From Staphylococcus sp. IVB6214 (GTDB lineage: Bacteria > Bacillota > Bacilli > Staphylococcales > Staphylococcaceae), in contig NZ_CP094723.1 of the NCBI RefSeq assembly GCF_025558585.1, positions 124,001 to 188,000 on the forward strand: a stretch of DNA of 64,000 nt, written 5' to 3'. The position numbers and the translations under genes were made by a program. Within the stretch, counting starts at the first letter, position 1. Every line of letters starts with the position of its first letter. The notes below the pieces were generated by a model, which saw only the letters and a list, made by a program, of their open reading frames with translations, searched no databases and was not told where the DNA came from. Of this stretch, positions 56,646 to 64,000 are shown one piece after another.

Positions 56646-58136
56646 TTATTCGTAATAGTTCAATTCTAAGTCTTTAGAAGTTTGTTCACGTGTTTTGCGC
56701 ATTAATGCTTCATCATCGATTAATGATTTGCCGTATGAAGGAATCATTTTTTGGATTTTAGCTTTCCAAGCTGATAATTCTTCAGGGAAGTTGCGTTCGA
56801 TTACTTCTAATGCAACTGATACTGAAGTTGATGCTCCTGGTGATTCGCCAAGTAATGCAATAACAGTATGATCTTCAGAGTTCACAACCTCTGTACCGAA
56901 TTGGATAAATCCTTTGCCGTATTCTTCAGTATCTTTGATAACTTGAACACGTTTACCAGCAGTGTATAATTCCCAATCTTCGTCACGTGCTTCAGGCACA
57001 AACGTACGTAAGTGGTTCATACAACCTTCTTTTGTCATTAAAATTTGATCAAAAGAGTACTTGATTAACGGTAGGTTTTTCGCAGCTGATGCTAACAATG
57101 TTGTGATATTGTAAGGTTTCACAGACTTGAATAAGTCTAAGTTTGAACCGTTCTTCAAGAACTTAGGTCCAACACTTGCGAATGGTCCGAATAAGATTGT
57201 TTTCTTACCATCGATGTAACGTGTATCCAAGTGAGGGACTGTCATTGGAGGTGTGCCAGGTGGTTCTTTACCGTAAACTTTCACCCCGTGTTCTTCAATA
57301 ACAGATGGGTTTGTACATGCTAAGAATTGACCTGTGATTGGGAATCCACCCAAGTTTTTACTTTCAGGGATACCTGTTTTTTGTAATAACGGAATCGCTC
57401 CGCCACCAGCACCGATAAAGATAACATCTGCAATTTCAGTTTGAACGTTACCTGTTTTACGGTTGCGTACTTTTACTTCCCATTTGCCATCTTCACGACG
57501 GTGGAAGTTAGTTACTTCGTGGTTATAATGAACTGCTGCATTCGGGTGTTTTTCAATGCTGCGTGCCATTTTACGTGTTAACTCACCGAAGTTTACGTCT
57601 GTACCTTCATCAATTTTGCTTGCTGCCATGATGTCACTTGCACTGCGACCTTTCATCATTAATGGCATCCATTTTCTCATTACTTCGATATCTTCTGTAT
57701 ATTCGATATTATCGAACATAGGGAATTGTTTCATCGCTTCGTAACGCTTTTTCAAGAACTTCACGTTGTTTACGCCACGTACGAATGAAATGTGTGGAAG
57801 TGGATTGATGAAGTCTCTTGGTGTGTCGATGTTTTTGCTTTTTACAAGATAGCTCCAGAATTGTTTTGAAATCTCAAATTCTTCATTGATACTTTTCGCT
57901 TTTTCAATATCAATAGAGCCATCAGGTTGCTGTACTGTGTAGTTAAGCTCACATAGTGCGGCATGTCCAGTACCTGCGTTATGGTTCTCATTTGAACTTT
58001 CTTCACCAGGCTGATCTAAACGCTCGTAAAGCTTAATGTTCCAGTCAGGTTCAAGGTCTTTGATCAATGAACCGAACGTTGTGCTGAGTACACCTGCTCC
58101 AATAATAATAATATCTTTGCTGTGTTTGCTTGTCAT
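56646..58136 (-). CDS. mqo: Malate:quinone oxidoreductase
   Basis: 496 residues from the ATG at 58136, which follows AAAGGTGATC; a GTG three codons earlier overlaps that site. An FAD-dependent peripheral membrane enzyme that oxidises malate to oxaloacetate and reduces menaquinone. FAD-binding IIIGAGVLSTTFG starts near residue 9; the Mqo-specific NENHNAGTGHAALCE, FIGAGGGAIPLLQKTGIP, GPFASVGPKFLK and LLGESPGASTSVS blocks are all present. Full length. Its promoter lies in the gap shared with lctP. Confidence 0.95.
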   Translation of the reverse strand: MTSKHSKDIIIIGAGVLSTTFGSLIKDLEPDWNIKLYERLDQPGEESSNENHNAGTGHAALCELNYTVQQPDGSIDIEKAKSINEEFEISKQFWSYLVKSKNIDTPRDFINPLPHISFVRGVNNVKFLKKRYEAMKQFPMFDNIEYTEDIEVMRKWMPLMMKGRSASDIMAASKIDEGTDVNFGELTRKMARSIEKHPNAAVHYNHEVTNFHRREDGKWEVKVRNRKTGNVQTEIADVIFIGAGGGAIPLLQKTGIPESKNLGGFPITGQFLACTNPSVIEEHGVKVYGKEPPGTPPMTVPHLDTRYIDGKKTILFGPFASVGPKFLKNGSNLDLFKSVKPYNITTLLASAAKNLPLIKYSFDQILMTKEGCMNHLRTFVPEARDEDWELYTAGKRVQVIKDTEEYGKGFIQFGTEVVNSEDHTVIALLGESPGASTSVSVALEVIERNFPEELSAWKAKIQKMIPSYGKSLIDDEALMRKTREQTSKDLELNYYE

Positions 58137-58660
58137 AACGATCACCTTTCTGTTTGGCTTAAGAGCAAGGCATGGGGTTTACCTTGTTATGCTCTATTAT
58201 ATACCAGTCTTTTTTCATTTTAAATGCTATATGCTTAATGATATTAAAAAATATCATATAACTGTCATAATTAATCGGGTGTTGTCGCTTTCAAAGGGAG
58301 TATTAAAACATAAAAAGGGTGTATGAGAATAATTATGAGTATATCGGCACTTTTCGTGTTGTGCCCTTTTTGAAGAGGATGGTATCTATTAAAAATCATC
58401 CGATAAAATGCGTACAAAAAATGGCAAAATTATGGAGATAATTGGCAGAGTAAAAAACTTTTTGAGAATAGTCATATCAAGGGTTTGAGGAGTGTCTATT
58501 TATATAAAATAAATGATTGCTAAATTCATCCTTAAAATGAATGCAAAGTTAATAAGATAAATATTGAATTAATATATCGTAGCACTTACAATTTGATTAA
58601 ATAAGTCATAAGGTCATCTGATGACTATGACAAATTTATTAAGTTATTGGGGGAATTTAG
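58137..58660. other. Divergent control region mqo / lctP
   Basis: About 520 bases without a gene. TGTTGTCGCTTTCA at 58280-58293 matches the cre consensus at 12 of 14 positions. An imperfect inverted repeat GTCATAAGGTCATC/GATGACTATGAC (58604-58631) sits about 30 bases before the lctP start and could be an operator. A GGGGG RBS follows at 58647. No small RNA was recognised. Confidence 0.45.
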
Positions 58661-60265
58661 ATGAATGCCTTATTAATGCTTGTAGCGTTAAGTGCAGTAA
58701 TTGTACCATTCATTTGTTTAGTTGTTTTACGTATGTCTGCACTCGTTGGGATGACGATTAGCACGATCGTTGTCACAATATTAGGTTACTTCGTCTGGGG
58801 AATTGAAGGTGGAGTGATTGCTGCCTCATTCCTGCAAGGTGTACATAAAACACTGACGATTATTTTAATTTTATTTGGTGCTTTGGCATTACTTAACACA
58901 TTGCGTGAAACAAACGCAGTTGCACGTATTAATGCGGGGTTTCAAAATGTATCACATGATATGCGTGTACAAGTGATTATCGTAGCATTTCTATTTGGGT
59001 CATTGATTGAAGGTGCATCAGGCTTTGGTACGCCTGCAATGGTAACGGCACCGTTAATGGTTGCACTCGGGTTCAAGCCATTGACAAGTGTTGTAACAGC
59101 CTTGATTGCAGACAGTGTTTCTGTATCATTCGGGGCAGTAGGGACGCCAATCATAGTAGGACTCAGTACGTTGAAAGATGCGAATGAAACACTATTCAAT
59201 ATGACAACATTGCGCATTACAGCAATTGACTTGTTAAGCGGTGTGTTTATTCCACTCATTATTGTTGCAACAATGGTAATCTTCTTCGGGAAAGGCAATC
59301 GACTCAAGTCGGTGCTAGAAATCGTACCATGGACAATGTTAATTGGTGTTGTTTACGTAGTCACTGCATGGATTTATGCGATGTTGACAGGTCCAGAGTT
59401 TGTATCAATCTTAACACCGCTCACAGTTCTTGTAGTGGCTGTTTTGACAGCGAGAAAAGGTATTTTGATGCCGAAAACGATTTGGCAGGATGTACTTGAA
59501 GATGGCTATGATACAACAGCTGTATCAGGGAAACATGAGATGAGTCTGTTGTCTGCATGGTCACCTTATCTCATTGTTGTGGCACTCTTGTTACTAACAC
59601 GTGTGGTCGCACCAGTTAAACATTTTACGACATCTGTATTCAACCTGTCATGGAATGAAATCTTAGGATATGAGCGTATCTCTTCTAGTTGGGAATTGCT
59701 CTACTCGCCTGGTACGATCTTACTGTTATCAGCATTTTTAGCGGTACTTATTCAGCGCAAATCAATGCGCAACTTTACAAAAGCTTGTCGTGATTCTATC
59801 AGAACAATTCGGATTACAACCATTACGTTGATTGCAACATTGGCAATGGTGCACGTATTCAGCAACTCAGGACTAAACGGTCATGAATTGTTGAGTATGC
59901 CGGAATTTATCGCTAACGGTATGGCCAATACATTTGGTGGTGTTTGGCTGGTCATCGCGCCGTTTTTAGGTGCACTCGGTTCTTTCATTACAGGTAGTGC
60001 GACAGTATCTACCTTGACGTTCTCACCAATTCAAGCAAACATTGCCCAAGCGATTGGTGCGGATGTTTACACAGTGCTCGGTGCACAAGTGATTGGTGCT
60101 GCAGCAGGGAATATGATTTGTGTGCATAACGTTGTTGCGGTATGTGCGGTTGTTAATATGCCGGGTAAAGAAGGCAGTGTGATTAGTAAAACACTCGGTC
60201 CTGCTATGTTGTACTGTATATTAGTAGGTATGAGTACATTGATTATGGCAACATTCTTTTTCTAG
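58661..60265 (+). CDS. lctP: L-lactate permease
   Basis: 534 residues, about 13 membrane helices, LctP family. It moves lactate with protons across the membrane. Family blocks: [61 protein letters not shown] and [16 protein letters not shown]. Full length with no interruption. It is divergent from mqo, so lactate uptake and malate oxidation, both feeding the quinone pool, are neighbours. Confidence 0.95.
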   Translation: MNALLMLVALSAVIVPFICLVVLRMSALVGMTISTIVVTILGYFVWGIEGGVIAASFLQGVHKTLTIILILFGALALLNTLRETNAVARINAGFQNVSHDMRVQVIIVAFLFGSLIEGASGFGTPAMVTAPLMVALGFKPLTSVVTALIADSVSVSFGAVGTPIIVGLSTLKDANETLFNMTTLRITAIDLLSGVFIPLIIVATMVIFFGKGNRLKSVLEIVPWTMLIGVVYVVTAWIYAMLTGPEFVSILTPLTVLVVAVLTARKGILMPKTIWQDVLEDGYDTTAVSGKHEMSLLSAWSPYLIVVALLLLTRVVAPVKHFTTSVFNLSWNEILGYERISSSWELLYSPGTILLLSAFLAVLIQRKSMRNFTKACRDSIRTIRITTITLIATLAMVHVFSNSGLNGHELLSMPEFIANGMANTFGGVWLVIAPFLGALGSFITGSATVSTLTFSPIQANIAQAIGADVYTVLGAQVIGAAAGNMICVHNVVAVCAVVNMPGKEGSVISKTLGPAMLYCILVGMSTLIMATFFF

Positions 60266-60290
60266 TAACGTCATAAATATTGAATATTAG

Positions 60291-60335
60291 CAGAGTGAAA
60301 ATCTTTAGGGAATAGATTTTCACTCTGTTTTTTGT
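60291..60335 (+). terminator. Terminator of lctP
   Basis: CAGAGTGAAAATCT and AGATTTTCACTCTG are perfect complements, followed by six T. Confidence 0.92.
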
Positions 60336-60374
60336 TGTTTCAAAAAAATAAAAATCCAATAATTATGAAAGCCT

Positions 60375-60416
60375 TTGCATAACTTGTACATACAAGTTAT
60401 AATTTGTCTATACAAG
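60375..60416 (+). promoter_or_regulatory. treP promoter and TreR operators
   Basis: TTGCAT (60375-60380) and TATAAT (60398-60403) are 17 bases apart. The spacer is almost filled by the perfect palindrome ACTTGTACATACAAGT (60382-60397). A second half-matching site, TTGTCTATACAA (60404-60415), follows the -10 box. Both resemble the B. subtilis TreR operator TTGTATATACAA, so TreR bound here would cover the promoter. Confidence 0.85.
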
Positions 60417-60440
60417 ATAGAGAGATGAGGAGTGAAGGAT

Positions 60441-61883
60441 ATGGCGGTTAAGCGAACAGATGTACAAGATATTATTGAAGCTGTTGGTGGTGCGGAAAAT
60501 GTACAATCTGCGACGCATTGTGTGACGAGACTCAGATTGGTATTGCATGATGATAGTCAAGTGGATAAAGAAAGATTGAGTGACAATGCGTTGGTCAAAG
60601 GGCAGTTTAAAGCTGACAATAAGTACCAAATTGTGATTGGTCCAGGAACAGTGGATGAGGTATACAAAGTCTTTGTTAGCGAGACAGGTACTGAAGCGGT
60701 ATCTAAAGATGAAGCAAAAGCACAAGCAGCGAAGAAAGGGAATCCGTTACAACGATTAATTAAGCTGTTAGGTGATGTCTTCATTCCTATTTTGCCAGCA
60801 ATCGTTACAGCGGGTCTGTTATTGGGAATCAATAATGTCTTAACGATGAATTGGACAAAAGGTGCGCCATCGATTGTTGAGCGCTTCCCAGAAATTGCAG
60901 ATGTTGCGAATATTATTAACGTGATTGCGACGACTGCGTTCATTTTCCTTCCTGCATTAGTAGGTTGGAGTGCAATGCGTGTATTTGGCGGTAGTCCAGT
61001 ACTTGGGATTGTGTTAGGTCTTGTCTTAATGCATCCACAGTTATTGTCTCAATATGAATTAGGAACAGCTGATGAGATTCCGAAGTGGCATATTTTCGGT
61101 CTGGCTATTGAGCAATTGAACTATCAAGGTCAAGTGTTGCCAGTATTAATCGCTGCTTATGTCCTTGCTCAAATCGAAAAGGGAATGAACAAGATTACTC
61201 CTGATTCAATCAAATTGTTGGTCGTAGCTCCGGTTGCATTGTTAGTGACAGGATTCTTAGCATTCTTAGTCATTGGACCAGCTGCTTTATGGATTGGTAG
61301 AGGTATTACTGTTCCTATCATAGCATTATTCGAAAGTGCCGGTTGGCTCGGTGGTGCCATTTATGGTCTTTTCTACGCACCGCTAGTAATTACAGGGTTG
61401 CATCACATGTTCTTAGCAGTGGACTTCCAATTAATCGGCAGTGAATTACAAGGGACTTATTTGTGGCCGATACTCGCACAATCTAATATTGCGCAAGGTT
61501 CTGCGGCATTAGGTGCTTGGTATATTTTCAAAAAGCGTAAAATGGCAAAAGAACAAGGTTTGGCAGCAACTTCGAGTTTATCAGGCTTTTTAGGTGTGAC
61601 GGAACCAGCGATGTTTGGTGTCAACCTACCATTGAAATATCCATTCTTTGCAGGTATCATTACAACAATGTTCACAGGTGCGTTGATTGGCGGCGCTGGC
61701 GTACTTGGTAAGGTTGGTGTCGGCGGAGTACCAGCAATTATTTCAATTAATCGTGAATTCTGGGGTATCTTTGCGATTGCAACAGTGATTTCAATGATTG
61801 TGCCAGCTATTTTAACGATCATTTTATCAAAATTCAGTCGAGAAAAAACAAAAAAGATGGTAGACAAATCTGAAGAAGTGTAA
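60441..61883 (+). CDS. treP: PTS trehalose-specific EIIBC component
   Basis: 480 residues from the ATG at 60441, with GAGGAG 8 bases upstream. EIIB domain at the start with phosphorylated Cys27 in SATHCVTRLRL; EIIC membrane domain from about 105 with LGDVFIPILPAIVTAGLLLG, GLHHMFLAVDFQLIG and GVTEPAMFGVNLPLK. No EIIA is fused, so EIIA of the glucose type must come from elsewhere. It imports trehalose as trehalose-6-phosphate. First gene of trePCR, repressed by TreR without trehalose-6-phosphate. Confidence 0.95.
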   Translation: MAVKRTDVQDIIEAVGGAENVQSATHCVTRLRLVLHDDSQVDKERLSDNALVKGQFKADNKYQIVIGPGTVDEVYKVFVSETGTEAVSKDEAKAQAAKKGNPLQRLIKLLGDVFIPILPAIVTAGLLLGINNVLTMNWTKGAPSIVERFPEIADVANIINVIATTAFIFLPALVGWSAMRVFGGSPVLGIVLGLVLMHPQLLSQYELGTADEIPKWHIFGLAIEQLNYQGQVLPVLIAAYVLAQIEKGMNKITPDSIKLLVVAPVALLVTGFLAFLVIGPAALWIGRGITVPIIALFESAGWLGGAIYGLFYAPLVITGLHHMFLAVDFQLIGSELQGTYLWPILAQSNIAQGSAALGAWYIFKKRKMAKEQGLAATSSLSGFLGVTEPAMFGVNLPLKYPFFAGIITTMFTGALIGGAGVLGKVGVGGVPAIISINREFWGIFAIATVISMIVPAILTIILSKFSREKTKKMVDKSEEV

Positions 61884-61900
61884 GTGAATCAAATATAATA

Positions 61901-61949
61901 AAGGGGAGGAGCTGAATACTTGTGTTTCAGCCCCTTCCTATTGTTTTTT
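61901..61949 (+). terminator. Terminator-like hairpin between treP and treC
   Basis: AAGGGG-AGGA-GCTGAA pairs imperfectly with TTTCAGC-CCCTTCC, followed by TTTTTTT after five bases. Because treC has no clear promoter of its own, it probably reduces treC relative to treP rather than stopping transcription fully. Confidence 0.6.
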
Positions 61950-61980
61950 TATGTATATACAACGTTTGGAAGGTGACAGA

Positions 61981-63657
61981 ATGATGAAAGAACAAGATTG
62001 GAGAAAATCAGTCGTTTATCAAATTTATCCCAAGTCATTTAACGATACAACTGGTAATGGAGAAGGTGACTTGCGTGGGATTATCGATAAGTTGGATTAT
62101 TTACAATTTTTAGGTGTCGATTACTTATGGCTGACACCGATTTATGATTCACCAATGAATGACAACGGCTATGATATCAGTAATTATTATGAAATCAATG
62201 AACGATTCGGTAATAAATCAGACTTTCGTGAACTACTTGATGCCGCACATGTACGTGGTCTTAAAGTTATCATAGATATTGTGATTAATCATACATCAAC
62301 AGAACATGAATGGTTCCAATCAGCGAGACAGTCTAAAGAGAGTCCGTATCGAGATTATTACTTTTTCAAGGAATCTCAAGATGGACCACCGACAAATTGG
62401 ATGTCGAAGTTTGGTGGGAATGCTTGGCAATACGATGCGCAAACAGACGAATATTATTTACATTTGTTTGATGTAACGCAAGCAGACTTAAACTGGGACA
62501 ATGAAAATGTGCGCAAAGAATTGTACAAAATCTTAAACTACTGGATAGATTTTGGTGTAGATGGTTTTCGTTTTGATGTGATTAACTTGATTTCCAAAGG
62601 GGCGTTTGAAGACTCCGAAGCAATCGGCAAAGAGTTCTATACGGATGGGCCACATGTCCATGAATATATTCACGAAATGAATCGAGAAACATTTGGCGAA
62701 AAAGGATTGATGACAGTGGGAGAGATGTCTTCTACAACAATTGACCACTGTATTCAGTATACACGTCCTGAACGACAAGAACTTAACAGCGTTTTTAACT
62801 TCCATCATCTCAAAGTAGATTATAAAGATGGTGAGAAGTGGACGAACCAAAAGTTAGATTTACAACAGTTGAAAACTATTTTGATGGACTGGCAAACGGG
62901 CATCTATGAAGGTGGTGGATGGAATGCCATTTTTTGGTGTAACCATGACCAGCCACGTGTCGTGTCACGCTTTGGGACAGATTTAGATGAAGCGATGCGA
63001 CAACAGAGTGCAAAAACACTTGCGATTGTGCTACATTTATTGCAAGGGACACCGTACATTTATCAAGGCGAAGAAATTGGGATGACAGACCCACACTTCA
63101 CATCGATTGCACAATATCGAGATGTCGAGTCATTGAATGCATATCATTCATTGAAGGATCAAGGATATGATGAACAAGAAATCCTGACGATTCTCGGACA
63201 GAAATCTCGTGATAATTCTCGTACACCGATGCAATGGTCGGCAGAGACGCATGCTGGCTTTACGACGGGAACGCCATGGATTGATGTGGCGCCAAACTAT
63301 GAAATGATTAATGTTGAAGCGGCGTTGGAAGATCGGAACTCAATTTTTTATATGTATCAAAAATTGATTGAATTGCGTCATTCACATGATATTGTCACGT
63401 ATGGGAATATCGTGCCACGCTATATGGAGCATGAACAATTATTTGTGTATGAGCGGAACTACGAAGGACAGGCTTGGTTAGTAGTAGCGAATATGACGAA
63501 TGAACCTGCTAAGTTGCCAGAGGATATTGAGCGAGAAGGTGACATGATTGTAGAGAATGGCGCAGTGGTAGACGGTTATCTTGAACCATATGCGGCGTAC
63601 GTTTTGTCCATAGAATCAAAGCAAGAGGCGAAGATATGTCATGATCAAACAAAATAA
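61981..63657 (+). CDS. treC: Trehalose-6-phosphate hydrolase
   Basis: 558 residues from the ATG at 61981, with GGAAGGTG upstream; the longer frame starts inside the hairpin region. GH13 alpha-amylase barrel of the TreC/TreA group: YQIYPKSFNDTTGNGEGDL, Asp199 nucleophile in GFRFDVINL, Glu248 in TVGEMSS and Asp323 in NHDQPR. It splits trehalose-6-phosphate into glucose and glucose-6-phosphate. Overlaps treR by 17 bases. Confidence 0.95.
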   Translation: MMKEQDWRKSVVYQIYPKSFNDTTGNGEGDLRGIIDKLDYLQFLGVDYLWLTPIYDSPMNDNGYDISNYYEINERFGNKSDFRELLDAAHVRGLKVIIDIVINHTSTEHEWFQSARQSKESPYRDYYFFKESQDGPPTNWMSKFGGNAWQYDAQTDEYYLHLFDVTQADLNWDNENVRKELYKILNYWIDFGVDGFRFDVINLISKGAFEDSEAIGKEFYTDGPHVHEYIHEMNRETFGEKGLMTVGEMSSTTIDHCIQYTRPERQELNSVFNFHHLKVDYKDGEKWTNQKLDLQQLKTILMDWQTGIYEGGGWNAIFWCNHDQPRVVSRFGTDLDEAMRQQSAKTLAIVLHLLQGTPYIYQGEEIGMTDPHFTSIAQYRDVESLNAYHSLKDQGYDEQEILTILGQKSRDNSRTPMQWSAETHAGFTTGTPWIDVAPNYEMINVEAALEDRNSIFYMYQKLIELRHSHDIVTYGNIVPRYMEHEQLFVYERNYEGQAWLVVANMTNEPAKLPEDIEREGDMIVENGAVVDGYLEPYAAYVLSIESKQEAKICHDQTK

Positions 63658-64000
63658 GTTTAAGCAAATATATGAAGAATTGCGAAGAGGTATTCTTGAA
63701 GGCACATACGCATATGGAACACAACTTCCATCAGAAAATCGACTTGTGGAACAATACGATGTGTCACGTGAAACAGTCCGGAAAAGTTTAAATATGTTGG
63801 TGGCTGACGGCATGATTCAAAAGATACGTGGCAAAGGATCTGTTGTGATTTATCAAGGGATTACAGAATTTCCTTTCGCCGATCTAGTGAGTTATAAAGA
63901 AGTACAACAAAGGCAAGGTAAGGCACATCATACAGAATTGCATGTCTTTGAAAAGATAGTTGCAGGGGATGTCCCTACTATCCAACAGGCGTTAAATGTT
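63641..64000 (+). CDS. treR: Trehalose operon repressor, partial
   Basis: The first 120 codons are visible and the frame runs off the window. The winged helix is of the GntR/HutC type (NKFKQIYEELRRGILEGTYA, LPSENRLVEQYDVSRETVRK, KIRGKGSVVIY), followed by the start of the UTRA domain (FPFADLVSYKEV). Position at the end of trePC and the TreR-like operators before treP support the identity. The ATG lies inside treC, implying coupled translation. Confidence 0.92.
   Translation, partial: MIKQNKFKQIYEELRRGILEGTYAYGTQLPSENRLVEQYDVSRETVRKSLNMLVADGMIQKIRGKGSVVIYQGITEFPFADLVSYKEVQQRQGKAHHTELHVFEKIVAGDVPTIQQALNV

Overview
The window looks like a chromosomal segment of a staphylococcus. It is AT-rich, Firmicutes-type ribosome binding sites precede almost every gene, and it carries a complete SraP-type accessory Sec island (secY2-asp1-asp2-asp3-secA2-gtfA-gtfB), a YSIRK/LPXTG surface protein, a deo operon with an embedded MFS gene, lctP, mqo, and trePCR. 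A xylose operon with a ROK-type xylR points to a non-aureus species, possibly the intermedius/hyicus/schleiferi side of the genus. The species was not determined.

Layout. 1-2915: the tail of a GntR/UTRA regulator, two tandem paralogous lipoproteins and a zinc-ribbon membrane protein. 2916-8455: an accessory islet with an S66-peptidase remnant, an IS3/IS150-type element, a large STAND-type NTPase (probable anti-phage gene) whose 3' end lies in the IS end, a frameshifted SdpI-like gene and an unknown membrane protein. 8572-14104: xylose uptake and catabolism on the minus strand (transporter, xylB, xylA, divided from xylR by a promoter/operator/cre region). 14407-15959: a Fic protein and a small HTH protein. 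16121-20919: two more members of the same lipoprotein family, another lipoprotein and five small membrane proteins. 21214-26152: GntR regulator, deoD, MFS transporter, deoC, deoB. 26197-29756: a sirtuin with altered zinc ligands, then a hydrolase/acetyltransferase pair divergent from a LysR regulator. 29757-30271: a gene-free stretch with a long imperfect hairpin and a terminator. 30272-47771: serine-rich repeat adhesin plus its dedicated export and glycosylation genes. 47914-48820: a DUF3169-like membrane protein and a 55-residue protein. 49257-56405: a YSIRK surface protein with sixteen repeats of about 98 residues. 56527-64000: small peptide gene, mqo, lctP, treP, treC and the start of treR.

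How the genes work together. The xyl genes import xylose, isomerise it and phosphorylate it under XylR and probably CcpA control. The deo genes turn nucleosides into ribose/deoxyribose phosphates and then acetaldehyde plus glyceraldehyde-3-phosphate. The tre genes import trehalose as trehalose-6-phosphate and split it. GtfA/GtfB would glycosylate the serine-rich adhesin, and SecA2/SecY2/Asp1-3 would export it.

The most striking feature is gene decay in surface and interaction genes. The serine-rich adhesin has one in-frame TAG, the YSIRK protein has one in-frame TAA, the SdpI-like gene is out of frame at a six-C tract, the S66 peptidase is a remnant, and the STAND gene ends inside an IS. The two nonsense codons could each come from a single C-to-T change in a glutamine codon. 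Whether these are biological or assembly errors cannot be decided from the sequence alone. No tRNA, rRNA or CRISPR array was seen.
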